This document shows positions 36,042 to 46,139 of a stretch of DNA of 64,000 nt, piece after piece. The position numbers and the translations under genes are program-made. The DNA comes from Arsukibacterium tuosuense (GTDB lineage: Bacteria > Pseudomonadota > Gammaproteobacteria > Enterobacterales > Alteromonadaceae), in the NCBI RefSeq assembly GCF_900215315.1, contig NZ_OBEB01000006.1, positions 267,137 through 331,136 of the forward strand. Reading direction: 5' to 3'. Below the pieces are notes generated by a model. It was not told the DNA's origin. It saw only the letters and a program-made list of their open reading frames with translations, and did no database searches. Every line of letters begins with the position of its first letter. The first letter of the stretch is position 1.

Positions 36042-36380
36042 ATGAACATTAAAGGTCAGGCGTTATACGCCCAAATGCAATCGATGGCCAGTCAGGCCCG
36101 CAGCGTGTCGGCCGAGATGAAACCGCTGCAGCAGCTGACAGAGGTTAACCCCAGCCAGTCTGAATTCAGTACCCTGTTTAAAGATGCGCTGAAAACCGTT
36201 AATACCACTCAGGTAGAGGCGGGAGAGCTGAGAAACCGGGTAGAGATGGGCGATCCTAGTGTATCGCTGGTGCAGGCAATGATAGCTGCCCAAAAATCGT
36301 CCCTGGCGTTTGAAGCAACAGTCCAGGTGCGCAACAAAATGGTTGAAGCGTACAAAGACATTATGTCAATGCCGGTTTAA
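36042..36380 (+). CDS. fliE: Flagellar hook-basal body protein FliE
   Basis: FliE joins the MS ring to the rod and is the first substrate of the export gate. ATG 36042 (MNIKGQALYAQMQ) gives 112 residues, the normal length, with AGGG eight bases before it; the 15 extra codons upstream begin with TTG and have no FliE character. The C-terminal part (GDPSVSLVQAMIAAQKSSLAFEATVQVRNKMVEAYKDIM) is strongly conserved. fliF starts ten bases after the stop. Confidence 0.94.
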   Translation: MNIKGQALYAQMQSMASQARSVSAEMKPLQQLTEVNPSQSEFSTLFKDALKTVNTTQVEAGELRNRVEMGDPSVSLVQAMIAAQKSSLAFEATVQVRNKMVEAYKDIMSMPV

Positions 36381-36390
36381 GGGGTAGCAC

Positions 36391-38103
36391 GTGGCAGATA
36401 ATCAATCGACAGAGCTGGCAATTAGCCCTAATGATTACAACAGCTCAAATAATTCTGAAGCACAGGAGCAGAAGTCGGGCTTTCTGGGCGCGATTGGTGG
36501 CGTAGACATGATGCGTCAGGTTACCCTGATGGTTGCCCTGGTTATTTGTCTGGTTATTGCGGTGCTTATCTTTTTCTGGGCCAGACAGGCAGAAATGCGC
36601 CCACTGGGTACTTATGCCACGCAGGAGCTAATTCAAACGCTCGATCATTTAGATACGCAAAAAGTTGAATATCAGCTTGAAGGTAATGTTGTCTACGTGC
36701 CTGAAGATCAGTATCAGGCGGTAAAACTGGGACTGTCCCGGGCAGGCCTAACTCAGGAGCCCTCAGCGGGAACCGAGTTTTTATTGCAGGACAGTGGTTT
36801 TGGCGTAAGTCAGCGCCTGGAAATGGAGCGGTTAAAGCACAGCCGCGAACAGCAACTGGCCCGTACCATTGAAGAGTTGCAAAGCATTGCCCGCGCCAGA
36901 GTATTACTGGCTATTCCTAAAGAAAATGTATTTGCCCGTCAGGCTGCATCACCGTCGGCAACCGTGCTGGTGACCTCGCGTGGTGGTACGGTGATCCGTG
37001 ACAGTGAAGTTGATGCCATTGTCGATTTGGTTGCCTCTGCTGTACAGGGAATGGAACCAAGCAAAGTAACGGTAAGCGATCAGAGCGGTCGGTTACTGAA
37101 CAGTGGTTCTCAGGATGGCAGCGCTGCCCGAAGCCGGCGCGAGCATGAGCTGCAACGGGCCCGTGAAGACGAATACCGGCAGAAAGTAGATTCTATTTTG
37201 TTGCCGGTACTGGGCTATGGCAACTATACCGCGCAGGTAGACCTGATGCTGGACTTTACTGCTGTAGAACAAACTCAGAAGCGTTTTAACCCTGACTTAC
37301 CTGCTATTCGTAGTGAAATGACCATTGAAGAAAGCAGCGTTGGCGGCAGCAGTGGTGGTATTCCCGGCGCTTTATCTAACCAGCCGCCACTTAATTCAAC
37401 TATTCCGGAAGAAGCGGACGGTGGTAATGCCCGGCCGGTGATCCCGGGCCGCAATCACAAAGAAGCCACCCGCAATTATGAGCTGGACACGACTATCAGC
37501 CATACTTCACAGCAAAGTGGGGTTATTCGTCGGTTGTCGGTGTCGGTGGCGGTAGACTATGAGCCTGGTGAACCTAACGCCGAGGGGGTCAGTGAGCTAC
37601 AACCGCGCACGCAGGAAGCGTTGGCCAATATTCGTCGCCTGTTACAGGGTGGTATTGGCTTTGATGCCCAGCGTGGCGATACCATCGAAGTTATCTCTGT
37701 GCCTTTTGTCCGCGAAGAGCTGTTTGAAGAAGAGAAGCTGGCAATTTATCAGGAGGAATGGTTTCTGCGAATTCTGCGTTTGCTGATCGGCGGCATTATT
37801 ATTATTGCCCTGATGCTGGGCATCGTGCGGCCAATGCTGAAAAAGCTTATTTACCCTGAACAAACTGACGATGCTTATGATGACAATGCGCTGAGCAGTG
37901 GTTTAGACCTGGGTGATGACACCATAGATATGCTAAATTCAAGTTTTGATGAAAACGCAGTGGGTTTTGCACCTGACGGTACCTTAATGCTGCCAGACCT
38001 GCATGGCGATGAAGATTTACTGCGGGCGGTTCGGGCCCTGGTTGCCAATGAACCTGAGTTATCCTCTCTGGTAGTGAAAAACTGGTTGGCTGAAGATGAA
38101 TAA
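36391..38103 (+). CDS. fliF: Flagellar MS-ring protein FliF
   Basis: FliF forms the MS ring in the inner membrane. The 570-residue protein has two membrane segments, about residues 45-64 (VALVICLVIAVLIFFWA) and 460-482 (LLIGGIIIIALMLGIVRPM). Between them lie the YscJ/FliF periplasmic domains, including RGGTVIRDSEVDAIVDLVASAV. The C-terminal tail, acidic and ending LVVKNWLAEDE, binds FliG. The start is GTG 36391 with AAGGGG upstream. The end overlaps fliG by eight bases. Confidence 0.95.
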   Translation: MADNQSTELAISPNDYNSSNNSEAQEQKSGFLGAIGGVDMMRQVTLMVALVICLVIAVLIFFWARQAEMRPLGTYATQELIQTLDHLDTQKVEYQLEGNVVYVPEDQYQAVKLGLSRAGLTQEPSAGTEFLLQDSGFGVSQRLEMERLKHSREQQLARTIEELQSIARARVLLAIPKENVFARQAASPSATVLVTSRGGTVIRDSEVDAIVDLVASAVQGMEPSKVTVSDQSGRLLNSGSQDGSAARSRREHELQRAREDEYRQKVDSILLPVLGYGNYTAQVDLMLDFTAVEQTQKRFNPDLPAIRSEMTIEESSVGGSSGGIPGALSNQPPLNSTIPEEADGGNARPVIPGRNHKEATRNYELDTTISHTSQQSGVIRRLSVSVAVDYEPGEPNAEGVSELQPRTQEALANIRRLLQGGIGFDAQRGDTIEVISVPFVREELFEEEKLAIYQEEWFLRILRLLIGGIIIIALMLGIVRPMLKKLIYPEQTDDAYDDNALSSGLDLGDDTIDMLNSSFDENAVGFAPDGTLMLPDLHGDEDLLRAVRALVANEPELSSLVVKNWLAEDE

Positions 38104-39127
38104 TATAGAAGAAAAACCCACATTTGATGTTGGTAAACTGGATGGTGTTGAAAAAGCTGCCATTCTGCTGCTCAGTTTGTCGGAAGAAGATGCCGCTCAG
38201 ATTTTAAAACATCTGGAGCCAAAGCAGGTGCAGAAAGTCGGCCTGGCGATGGCACAGATGACTGATTTAAATCAGGCTAAAATTTCTGCCGTGCATCGGC
38301 TGTTTATTGAGCAAATTCAGAACTTCAGCACCATCGGCTTCCAGAGTGAAGAATTTATCAAACGGGCGCTGACCGCAGCACTGGGTGAAGAAAAAGCCGC
38401 TAATCTTATCGATCAGATTGTTCTGGGCGGCGGTGCCAAAGGCCTGGATTCCCTTAAGTGGATGGATTCAAAACAGGTTGCCAATATCATTCGCAACGAG
38501 CACCCGCAAATACAGACCATAGTGCTGTCCTATCTGGAGCCAGAGCAATCAGCCGAAATTTTATCGCAGTTCTCAGAGAAGGTACGGCTGGATTTAACCA
38601 TGCGTATCGCCAATCTTGAGGAAGTGCAACCTGCAGCATTACAGGAACTAAACGAAATTATGGAAAAACAATTTGCCGGTCAGGCCGGTACCCAGTCAGC
38701 GAAAATGGGCGGCTTAAAAGCGGCTGCCGATATCCTGAACTATCTGGATACCAATATGGAAGGTCAGCTGATGGATTCTATCCGTGAGCATGATGAAGAA
38801 ATGGCGCAGCAAATTCAGGATCTGATGTTCGTATTTGAAAATCTGGTTGATGTCGATGATCGCGGTATCCAGGTGTTGTTGCGGGAAATTCAGCAGGACG
38901 TGTTGATGAAAGCGCTGAAGGGAACCGATGAAAATCTGAAAGAGAAAATCCTGAAAAATATGTCGAAACGGGCAGCCGAATTGTTGCAGGACGATTTAGA
39001 AGCAATGGGACCTGTCCGGGTTAGCGAAGTAGAAACCGCTCAGAAAGAGATTCTGTCTACCGCCCGTCGCTTATCAGATGCCGGCGAAATTATGCTGGGT
39101 GGTGGCGGTGGCGAAGATTTCTTATAA
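38096..39127 (+). CDS. fliG: Flagellar motor switch protein FliG
   Basis: FliG is the rotor protein that takes torque from the stator. The 343-residue protein has the N-terminal FliF-binding domain (GVEKAAILLLSLSEEDAAQILKHLEPKQV), the middle domain with EHPQ (NIIRNEHPQIQTIVLSYL), and the C-terminal charged torque helix (DVDDRGIQVLLREIQQDVLMKALKG). It starts inside the end of fliF and ends LGGGGGEDFL. Confidence 0.96.
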   Translation: MNNIEEKPTFDVGKLDGVEKAAILLLSLSEEDAAQILKHLEPKQVQKVGLAMAQMTDLNQAKISAVHRLFIEQIQNFSTIGFQSEEFIKRALTAALGEEKAANLIDQIVLGGGAKGLDSLKWMDSKQVANIIRNEHPQIQTIVLSYLEPEQSAEILSQFSEKVRLDLTMRIANLEEVQPAALQELNEIMEKQFAGQAGTQSAKMGGLKAAADILNYLDTNMEGQLMDSIREHDEEMAQQIQDLMFVFENLVDVDDRGIQVLLREIQQDVLMKALKGTDENLKEKILKNMSKRAAELLQDDLEAMGPVRVSEVETAQKEILSTARRLSDAGEIMLGGGGGEDFL

Positions 39128-39160
39128 ACAGGCTTCCTTTAACAGGCAACGGAATCAGCG

Positions 39161-40138
39161 ATGACTAAAACCGCCTATAGCCGTAACCGGCCTTATTCAC
39201 CCGATCCTGACGCATCTGAGCAGGTAAAGCATTGGCATACTCCGGATTTGACCGCCGATGCCCGTAGTCAGGACACCCGGACTAATGCCCTGAATATGCA
39301 TCTGCCAGAAGCCACAGCTGCTGCAGCTGAAGAGCAAGAACAGGAGTTAGTGATTAAACCACTGACCGCAGATGATATCGAGCAAATGCGCCAGGCAGCG
39401 CATGATGAAGGAATACTTCAGGGCAAAGAAGAGGGGTTTGCTAAAGGTTACAGCGAAGGCCGCGAGCAGGGCCAGCAAGATGGATTTAAACAGGGCCAGG
39501 CGGAAGGTAAAAGGCAGGGTTTGGAAGATGGTGCCACAGAGCTTGATACCCTGCGCGCCGAGTTAAGTGTGTTACTGGATCAATTGCAACAACCGCTGGC
39601 AAAAATTGACAACAGGGTTGAGCAAGAGCTGTTGCAGCTTTGCCTTGCTATGGCGAAAGCCGTGATCAACGTCGAAGTGACCACAAATCCGAAAGTGATA
39701 CTGCAGGCATTACAGGAAGCGGTCAGTGCTCTGCCACTGCAAAGCAGCAACCTGATTATTAAGCTTAACCCGGCAGATGTTGCCAGTGTAAAGCGTCATT
39801 ACAACGACACTGAACTGACTGAACGTGGTTGGCAGTTACGGCCGGAACCGTTGGTTGAACAGGGCGGCTGTCTGGTCGAAAGCATTAGCTCCAGTGTCGA
39901 TCGCAGTTTGAACCAGCGAATTCAAAGCAGCCTTGAGCATTTTTTGCAATTAGCCGAGACGGCGGATAGCAGTGAACACGCTGCTGCAGAATCATCGGAC
40001 ATCCCAACACAGCAAGCCCAGTCAAACGACGCGCAATCAAAAGATGCCCAATCAGAGCATTCGCAGCTAAAAGATACTCAGGCAAATGATACTCAGGTAA
40101 AGGATACTCAAGTAAAGGATAGTCCGCCCAATGACTGA
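39161..40138 (+). CDS. fliH: Flagellar export ATPase regulator FliH, with repetitive C-terminal tail
   Basis: FliH binds the FliI ATPase and ties it to the C ring. The family-typical GxxxG repeat segment is obvious at residues about 85-125 ([17 protein letters not shown] and following). The conserved FliH C domain ([25 protein letters not shown]) follows, up to about residue 265. The last ~50 residues form an extra hydrophilic tail of five-residue repeats ([20 protein letters not shown]). At 325 residues it is longer than usual because of this tail. The end overlaps fliI by eight bases. Confidence 0.92.
   Translation: MTKTAYSRNRPYSPDPDASEQVKHWHTPDLTADARSQDTRTNALNMHLPEATAAAAEEQEQELVIKPLTADDIEQMRQAAHDEGILQGKEEGFAKGYSEGREQGQQDGFKQGQAEGKRQGLEDGATELDTLRAELSVLLDQLQQPLAKIDNRVEQELLQLCLAMAKAVINVEVTTNPKVILQALQEAVSALPLQSSNLIIKLNPADVASVKRHYNDTELTERGWQLRPEPLVEQGGCLVESISSSVDRSLNQRIQSSLEHFLQLAETADSSEHAAAESSDIPTQQAQSNDAQSKDAQSEHSQLKDTQANDTQVKDTQVKDSPPND
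40022..40126 (+). repeat. Seven 15-base repeats in the end of fliH
   Basis: 105 bases divide into seven imperfect in-frame units of 15 bases, each coding for five residues of the type (S/A/V/L)-(N/K)-D-(A/T)-Q. The later units are the most alike ([15 protein letters not shown]). Unit number could change without breaking the reading frame. Confidence 0.85.
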
Positions 40139-41474
40139 GAACACCAGTTTGCTGCAGCGGTTGCAACAGCAACAGCAGTATATTCACCCATCATTGCCCG
40201 CGGTATCAGGCCATCTGGTGCGGGTGGTCGGCTTAACGCTCGAGGCCACGGGCTGCCGGGCGGCAATCGGCCAGCCTTGCCTGGTTGAAAGTGCCCGCGG
40301 TGCTATTCTGGCGGAAGTGGTCGGTTTTGCTAATGACCGGTTATTTCTGATGCCGCAGGATGATATTGCCGGTGTGGTGCCTGGCGCCCGGGTTACCCCG
40401 GTCATTCAATATAAAGGTATACCGCTATCGTTAAATTTACTTGGGCGGGTGATTGATGGCGTTGGCAAACCGCTTGATGGCAAAGGGCCGATAAACGCCA
40501 CAGAATTCAGTAAAGGCAAAGGTAAACCCATTAACCCATTGTTACGCCGGCCGGTAAAGCAGCCGCTGGACGTAGGCGTGCGGGCAATTAACAGTATGAT
40601 TACTGTGGGTAAAGGCCAGCGGATGGGATTATTTGCTGGTAGTGGCGTGGGGAAGAGTGTTTTGCTGGGGATGATGACCCGCGGTACTGCCGCCGACGTT
40701 ATCGTGGTCGGCCTGGTGGGTGAGCGGGGCCGTGAGGTAAAAGAATTTATCGATGAAATTCTTGGCGACGAAGGTAAGGCGCGCTCAGTGGTTATTGCCG
40801 CGCCAGCCGACGTTTCACCTTTAATGCGGTTAAAAGGATGTGAGACTGCGGTTCAGGTTGCCGAGTACTTCCGCGATCAGGGCCTTGATGTATTGCTGCT
40901 GATTGACTCTATCACCCGCTATGCACAGGCGCAGCGTGAAATTGCGCTGGCTGTTGGTGAGCCGCCAGCTACCAAAGGCTATCCGCCTTCGGTATTTGCC
41001 AAATTACCGGCGTTAGTGGAGCGGGCGGGTAATGGTACTGGCCACCAGGGCTCAATAACGGCCTTTTATACAGTGTTGTCAGAGGGCGACGATTTACAGG
41101 ACCCGATAGCTGACGCATCCCGGGCCATTCTTGACGGCCATATCGTATTGTCCCGTACCTTAGCCGATAGTGGTCACTTTCCGGCAATAGATATCGAAAA
41201 ATCGATCAGCCGGGTTATGCCTGCTGTTACCAGTACTGAGCATCAGCAACTTGCCCGCACCATCAAACAACTGTATGCCAGCTACCAGCAAAGCAAGGAT
41301 CTGATTGCTATTGGCGCTTATGTGCGGGGCAGCGACCCTTTGTTGGACCAGGCCATTGGTCTGATGCCAAAAATCAACGCGTTTTTGCAACAGGGTATGC
41401 AGCAAATAGTGCCTTATGACGACAGTTTAACGGCGCTGAGCCAGGTAATGCCTGCACAGCGAATGGCTGGCTGA
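40131..41474 (+). CDS. fliI: Flagellum-specific ATPase FliI
   Basis: FliI is the ATPase that assists substrate unfolding at the export gate. The 447-residue protein has the F1-beta-like core with Walker [17 protein letters not shown], the [11 protein letters not shown] region, Walker [16 protein letters not shown], and the conserved [23 protein letters not shown]. The start overlaps the end of fliH, and its stop overlaps the fliJ start. Confidence 0.96.
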   Translation: MTENTSLLQRLQQQQQYIHPSLPAVSGHLVRVVGLTLEATGCRAAIGQPCLVESARGAILAEVVGFANDRLFLMPQDDIAGVVPGARVTPVIQYKGIPLSLNLLGRVIDGVGKPLDGKGPINATEFSKGKGKPINPLLRRPVKQPLDVGVRAINSMITVGKGQRMGLFAGSGVGKSVLLGMMTRGTAADVIVVGLVGERGREVKEFIDEILGDEGKARSVVIAAPADVSPLMRLKGCETAVQVAEYFRDQGLDVLLLIDSITRYAQAQREIALAVGEPPATKGYPPSVFAKLPALVERAGNGTGHQGSITAFYTVLSEGDDLQDPIADASRAILDGHIVLSRTLADSGHFPAIDIEKSISRVMPAVTSTEHQQLARTIKQLYASYQQSKDLIAIGAYVRGSDPLLDQAIGLMPKINAFLQQGMQQIVPYDDSLTALSQVMPAQRMAG

Positions 41475-41926
41475 TGGCCGCTCACCGCTTTAGTTTAATC
41501 ATAAAAGTTCAGCGCGAACGGGAAGACAATTTGCAGGCGCAATTTATTAAAGCACAGCAATATTATCAGCAGGCTGAGCAAAAATATCAGGGACTGGCAA
41601 ATTACCGCACTGAATATATTCAACAAAGCCAGCGCCAGGGCAGCAAGGGTTTACAAAGCCGTCAGTACAGTCAGTATGTCAATTTTATTGGTAAGTTGGA
41701 TCAAGCCCTGATCCAGCAAGCCAGAGTAGTGCATCAGGCAAAAGCGGCGGCACAGCAACGCAAGCAAAGCTGGTTAAAAATGCAAACAAAGCGCAAGGCG
41801 TTGGAGCTGTTGGTAGAACGTGCAGATAGCGCAGCCCTGCAGTTGCTGGAGCGGCAGCAGCAAAGCCTGAGTGATGAATACGCCGGCCAGCAATTTTACC
41901 GCCGACAGTTGACTCAGGATCAGTAA
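41474..41926 (+). CDS. fliJ: Flagellar export protein FliJ
   Basis: FliJ is the coiled-coil central stalk of the FliHI ATPase and links it to FlhA. The 150-residue protein is helical and rich in Gln, Ala, Lys and Arg throughout, with no membrane segment. Length and position are typical. The sequence is poorly conserved in this family, but RFSLIIKVQREREDNLQAQF at the start fits. The start overlaps the fliI stop by one base. Confidence 0.9.
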   Translation: MAAHRFSLIIKVQREREDNLQAQFIKAQQYYQQAEQKYQGLANYRTEYIQQSQRQGSKGLQSRQYSQYVNFIGKLDQALIQQARVVHQAKAAAQQRKQSWLKMQTKRKALELLVERADSAALQLLERQQQSLSDEYAGQQFYRRQLTQDQ

Positions 41927-41945
41927 TTTCGGTTGCTTTTAAAAC

Positions 41946-42007
41946 TGGCGCGATTTTTGTATTAATCTTTAGTCATTAAATAAAAGCGGCTGATAACCCG
42001 TGAATAA
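41946..42007 (+). promoter_or_regulatory. Possible promoter region of fliK
   Basis: Two weak candidates occur in the 103-base gap before fliK. TGGCGCGATTTTTGTA (41946-41961) has sigma-54 spacing, but GT replaces the -12 GC. TAAAAGCG-N11-GTGAATAA (41981-42007) loosely resembles a FliA site. Neither is convincing alone; the gap itself suggests that fliK is separately controlled. Confidence 0.3.
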
Positions 42008-42029
42008 TTAGCACAACCAGGAGATCCAG

Positions 42030-43985
42030 ATGAATCCGTTGTTGTCACTTTCTTTTGCAGTCTCGGGCCCCGTGGCTGCAGGCGCTGAGCCTGCCGTTCA
42101 TGATGCCGGTACTGTAATAGATAATACTGGTGGTGTGAATAAATTCGGACGCTTGCTTAATCAGTCGGGTGAGCAGCAAAAAACAGACAGGCAAAGTATT
42201 GCCGGTAATAACACTTTTGGAAACAGCACTGCCGGTTTTACCATTACTGGTAAAGGCAAGCGAGCCGCCAGCATGGAGGGGCAGCCAACAGACCGGCCGG
42301 AATATAGTGTACCGCCAGTAATCCCCCCTGAAGCTGAACTGATACTGGCAGATGAGAAAAATGCCGGCACTCTGCTGGGGTTGTTAGATTTAGCAAGCCA
42401 GACCAGGCTGCAACTGACATCACGGGCTGATGAAAAAGGTGAAGATGCAGCAAAGGCCGGCAGTAATGGTATTGCAGACAGTGATGATTCAACAAAAAGT
42501 ACAAACGGAAAAAAAGTGGCAAAAGGGGAATGGTTTATTCTGCCAGTGTATCCGGGATCTTCCGCCGCAGGGTCTGCCGCTGGCTATACTGTCGAGCTTG
42601 AGCAAGCAGAGGGTGACACTAAAAACCAATCAGCAGTGGACAAAGCTGCCGCTGCACTGTTAACCGGAATTAATAATGCAGCAGGTGAGGCAGAGGAGCA
42701 AAGTGGGTCTGCACCGGAAGATAGTACAGCGGACAACCTTAAACATGGCCAGCACAACACCGTTTCTGCAATGACCGCGGCTGAACAGGCTGTTGCTAAG
42801 TCAGCAGAAGTTGACGCAATCGCGGCCAGTGCGAACATTGCTACTGAAGCGTTATCAGATAAAGCATCTGCGCAAATCAGCAGTGATAAATTGACGGATA
42901 CAAGCGAAGTGGGGTCACGGGTATCTGCACTTAATCAGCAGAGTAAAGCGTCAGCAAACGTTGAAGCAGAGCTTTTAGCCCGGCAACAGTCTGTGCTGGA
43001 AGGGCTTGATATTGACTCTGAATTGACAAGCGAGCTCAAAGCACTGGCCAGTGCTGAATCTGCAGCAGTAAAAAGCACTGTGGTACCTCAGACCTCAGAT
43101 CCAATGATAAGCGCAGCAGAGGCAACTGAACTTCAAAAGGCCACTGCCAGCGCGCGGTCAGCAGCAACAACCATTTTTGAAAACGCAGATAAAACTGTTT
43201 TAGCGACTGACGATAACAAACCCGGCAGCACGCTCGCCAGTGCAGCTATGGTGGCAGAGTCTTCGTTAGCAAAACAACAACGCGGCGGGTCGGCAGAAAG
43301 CCATAATCAGACAAAACAGTCGCTGCTAGCGGAACCTGAGACTGGCAGCCAGCAAACTAAAGCGGACTCTGGCTTAGCAGCCGGCAGCGCCAGAACTGAT
43401 TCATCATTAAGCGGTTTTGGCAGCATATTGAGTCAGGCAGGGCAGAGCCAGAGCGAAACACTTATGGCCAGGTTGGAGGCGGCAACAGTGACAGGTTCTC
43501 AGCAAACTGCAGAGCGCGCCAAAGCCCAAAGTGTCAATAAGTCGGTTACTGAGCAATTAAAACAGGTCAATTTACTGGCACAAAATGCAGCGGGTCAGTT
43601 GAAAGAACGGATAAACATGATGGTGCGTCAGAATATTCATGTTGCTGAAATCCGGCTCGACCCCGCTGATTTAGGTCAGATGCAAATTCGGGTAAATTTG
43701 CAACAAGAGCAGGCTTCAGTGCAATTTATCGTGCAGCAACAGCATGCCAAAGAATTGTTAGAGCAGCAAATGCCCCGATTACGGGAAATGCTACAGCAGC
43801 AAGGCATTCAGCTGGGGGAGGGTAATGTTCAGCAGCAACGCCACGGCGACAGTCAGGCCAGTGGCCGGCGCGATGGCAATTCGGGTAGTGGCCAGGGAGC
43901 TAATGAGCAACCGACCGAAGAGCAGGCGACAGCGGTGCAGTTAGACGTTAAGCTTAGTGAACGTATTGTCGACTACTATGCATGA
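42030..43985 (+). CDS. fliK: Flagellar hook-length control protein FliK
   Basis: FliK measures hook length and switches export specificity through FlhB. The first ~500 residues are low-complexity and rich in Ala, Ser, Thr and Gln, as expected for the secreted ruler. The conserved Flg_hook domain is at about residues 525-600 (LKERINMMVRQNIHVAEIRLDPADLGQMQIRVNL, then QQMPRLREMLQQQGIQLGEGNVQQQ). At 651 residues it is longer than enteric FliK (about 405), consistent with a longer ruler. Ribosome site AGGAG. Confidence 0.93.
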   Translation: MNPLLSLSFAVSGPVAAGAEPAVHDAGTVIDNTGGVNKFGRLLNQSGEQQKTDRQSIAGNNTFGNSTAGFTITGKGKRAASMEGQPTDRPEYSVPPVIPPEAELILADEKNAGTLLGLLDLASQTRLQLTSRADEKGEDAAKAGSNGIADSDDSTKSTNGKKVAKGEWFILPVYPGSSAAGSAAGYTVELEQAEGDTKNQSAVDKAAAALLTGINNAAGEAEEQSGSAPEDSTADNLKHGQHNTVSAMTAAEQAVAKSAEVDAIAASANIATEALSDKASAQISSDKLTDTSEVGSRVSALNQQSKASANVEAELLARQQSVLEGLDIDSELTSELKALASAESAAVKSTVVPQTSDPMISAAEATELQKATASARSAATTIFENADKTVLATDDNKPGSTLASAAMVAESSLAKQQRGGSAESHNQTKQSLLAEPETGSQQTKADSGLAAGSARTDSSLSGFGSILSQAGQSQSETLMARLEAATVTGSQQTAERAKAQSVNKSVTEQLKQVNLLAQNAAGQLKERINMMVRQNIHVAEIRLDPADLGQMQIRVNLQQEQASVQFIVQQQHAKELLEQQMPRLREMLQQQGIQLGEGNVQQQRHGDSQASGRRDGNSGSGQGANEQPTEEQATAVQLDVKLSERIVDYYA

Positions 43986-44113
43986 TTAGCGTGGCATGCG
44001 CCCCCGTGCTTGAAAAGTGCAGATCTGGGCCGTATCGGTGACAGATTAGCAATTTACATTAGGGTCGGCCGGTGAGCATAATAGCCTGAATTAATAAAAA
44101 TAGCGGAGTTCAA

Positions 44114-44641
44114 ATGGCAGCCGATGGTGATTTAAAGCTGGGAGAGGGCAAAGGCGGTAAGAAAAAGATAATATTGCTGGCAACTGCCGTTTTAGTGGTA
44201 CTGGTATTGGCTGCAGGTGCTTATTTTTATTTTCTGGGAAGTGAAAGTTCCGACCCGGCAAGCAACGTTGAAGTAGCTGATAGTCAGGCTGCTGGCGAGA
44301 GCGGGCCCCGTCCTGCTGAGGGCAATGCGCTGTATGTTGCTATGCCAAGGCCTTTTGTTTTTAATATTCCCGGTTCCGCACGCGATCGTCTGGTGCAAAT
44401 AAAAGTACAGTTGCTGGTGCGGGGAAGTAATAATGAAACCTTAGCGCTGCGCCATATTCCGTTGATAGAAGCCAGCCTGCTGGCCGCGTTTAGCAGCGCT
44501 AATGCGGACGAGCTGGTAACAACCACAGGTAAAGATGCGTTAAAAAACAAAGCCCTGAGTGATTTACAGCAAGCGTTGCTGGAAGTTGCCGGGTCAGTGG
44601 TGGTGGAAGAGGTACTTTTCACCAGTTTTGTTATGCAATAA
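44114..44641 (+). CDS. fliL: Flagellar basal body-associated protein FliL
   Basis: FliL is a single-pass inner-membrane protein around the stator. The 175-residue protein has a Lys-rich start, one membrane segment (IILLATAVLVVLVLAAGAYFYF, about residues 19-40), and a periplasmic stomatin-like domain ending LEVAGSVVVEEVLFTSFVMQ, typical of FliL. It starts 128 bases after fliK with no clear promoter in between. fliM follows 12 bases after the stop. Confidence 0.93.
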   Translation: MAADGDLKLGEGKGGKKKIILLATAVLVVLVLAAGAYFYFLGSESSDPASNVEVADSQAAGESGPRPAEGNALYVAMPRPFVFNIPGSARDRLVQIKVQLLVRGSNNETLALRHIPLIEASLLAAFSSANADELVTTTGKDALKNKALSDLQQALLEVAGSVVVEEVLFTSFVMQ

Positions 44642-44653
44642 GAGTGAGCTAAC

Positions 44654-45742
44654 GTGACCGATTTATTGTCGCAAGATGAAATTGATGCGCTGTTACACGG
44701 TGTCGACGACGTCGAAGAAGAAGAAATAGACGACGGTGGTGATGGCCGCGGCCGGTCTACCATGGAATACGATTTCTCGTCGCAGGATCGTATTGTCCGT
44801 GGCCGTATGCCTACTCTGGAGATGGTTAACGAGCGTTTTGCCCGCCATATGCGGATCAGCTTGTTTAACATGATGCGTCGCACGGCAGAGGTCTCTATTA
44901 ACGGCGTGCAGATGATTAAATTTGGTGAGTATGTTCACACCCTTTTTGTACCGACCAGTCTGAACATGGTGCGGTTCCGGCCATTGAAAGGCACCGGTTT
45001 AATTACCATGGAAGCACGGTTAGTTTTTATTCTGGTAGATAACTTTTTTGGTGGTGACGGCCGCTACCATGCCAAAATTGAAGGCCGGGAGTTTACCCCG
45101 ACCGAGCGGCGGATTATTCAGATGCTGCTGAAACTGATTTTTGAAGATTACAAAGAAGCCTGGGCACCGGTAATGGACGTGTCGTTCGAGTATCTTGACT
45201 CGGAAGTGAATCCGGCGATGGCCAATATCGTCAGCCCGACTGAAGTGGTCGTAATCAGCTCCTTTCATATCGAACTGGATGGCGGCGGCGGCGACTTTCA
45301 CGTTGCGCTGCCGTACTCAATGCTGGAACCGATCCGCGAATTACTGGACGCTGGCGTGCAAAGCGACAAAGAAGACACCGATTTACGCTGGAGTAAGGCG
45401 CTGCGTGACGAAATTATGGATGTGAAAGTCGACTTATCCACTAAGATGCTCGATGTAGACTTAACCCTGAGGGAAGTGATGGAGCTGAAAGCCGGCGACA
45501 TTATTCCGGTAGAGATCCCAGAGCATATAACGGTATTAATTGAAGACTTACCGACTTACCGGGCGAAACTGGGCCGCTCACGTGAGAATGTGGCACTGAA
45601 AATTATTGAAAAAATCAGGCGGCCGGAATCGGTTAAATCTGAGCTTCACGTATTTACCAAAGGTGGCAGGCGCCTGGACAGCGATGCAGATATTTCAGAA
45701 TTAGAAGCCGATCTGAACTTAACAGAGCGGGACAGAGGATAA
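44654..45742 (+). CDS. fliM: Flagellar motor switch protein FliM
   Basis: FliM is the C-ring protein that binds phospho-CheY. The N terminus LLSQDEIDALLHGV is the conserved CheY-binding motif. The middle domain contains RGRMPTLEMVNERFARHMRISLFNMMRR and GGDGRYHAKIEGREFTPTE. The C-terminal SpoA domain (about residues 255-330) includes EIPEHITVLIEDLPTYRAKLG. The start is GTG 44654. Length 362. Confidence 0.96.
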   Translation: MTDLLSQDEIDALLHGVDDVEEEEIDDGGDGRGRSTMEYDFSSQDRIVRGRMPTLEMVNERFARHMRISLFNMMRRTAEVSINGVQMIKFGEYVHTLFVPTSLNMVRFRPLKGTGLITMEARLVFILVDNFFGGDGRYHAKIEGREFTPTERRIIQMLLKLIFEDYKEAWAPVMDVSFEYLDSEVNPAMANIVSPTEVVVISSFHIELDGGGGDFHVALPYSMLEPIRELLDAGVQSDKEDTDLRWSKALRDEIMDVKVDLSTKMLDVDLTLREVMELKAGDIIPVEIPEHITVLIEDLPTYRAKLGRSRENVALKIIEKIRRPESVKSELHVFTKGGRRLDSDADISELEADLNLTERDRG

Positions 45743-45746
45743 CATT

Positions 45747-46139
45747 ATGGCAGACGATAAAGACACAATGGATGAATGGGCTGCAGCCATGGCAGAAGCC
45801 GAGGGCGAAGACGATGGTGCAAAAGCCGTGGATCTGGAAGAGTTAAAGGACGAAAAGTCTAACATTACCGTTGATGAGCAGCGAAAATTAGACACTATTC
45901 TGGATATTCCGGTTACTATTTCGATGGAAGTGGGCCGTGCAAAAATCAGTATTCGCAACCTGTTGCAGTTAAACCAGGGCTCAGTAGTTGAGCTGGAGCG
46001 GGTAGCGGGTGAGCCACTGGATGTACTCGTCAATGGCACCCTGATTGCGCATGGTGAAGTAGTAGTGGTGAACGATAAATTTGGTATTCGGCTGACCGAT
46101 GTGATCAGTCAGATTGAACGGATTAAAAAGCTACGCTAA
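45747..46139 (+). CDS. fliN: Flagellar motor switch protein FliN
   Basis: FliN completes the C ring together with FliM. The 130-residue protein has an acidic N-terminal extension and the SpoA domain at the end (IPVTISMEVGRAKISIRNLLQLNQGSVVELERVAGEPLDVLVNGTLIAHGEVVVVNDKFGIRLTDV). It starts four bases after fliM and its stop overlaps the fliO start (TAATG). Confidence 0.96.
   Translation: MADDKDTMDEWAAAMAEAEGEDDGAKAVDLEELKDEKSNITVDEQRKLDTILDIPVTISMEVGRAKISIRNLLQLNQGSVVELERVAGEPLDVLVNGTLIAHGEVVVVNDKFGIRLTDVISQIERIKKLR

Noticed and set aside
40022..40126. Possible CRISPR or satellite array in the fliH end
   Set aside because: The 15-base units are directly adjacent with no spacers, are imperfect and stay in frame, so they are a coding repeat.
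43986..44113. Sigma-54-like TGGCATGCGCC...GTGCT before fliL
   Set aside because: The -24 and -12 elements are three bases too far apart.
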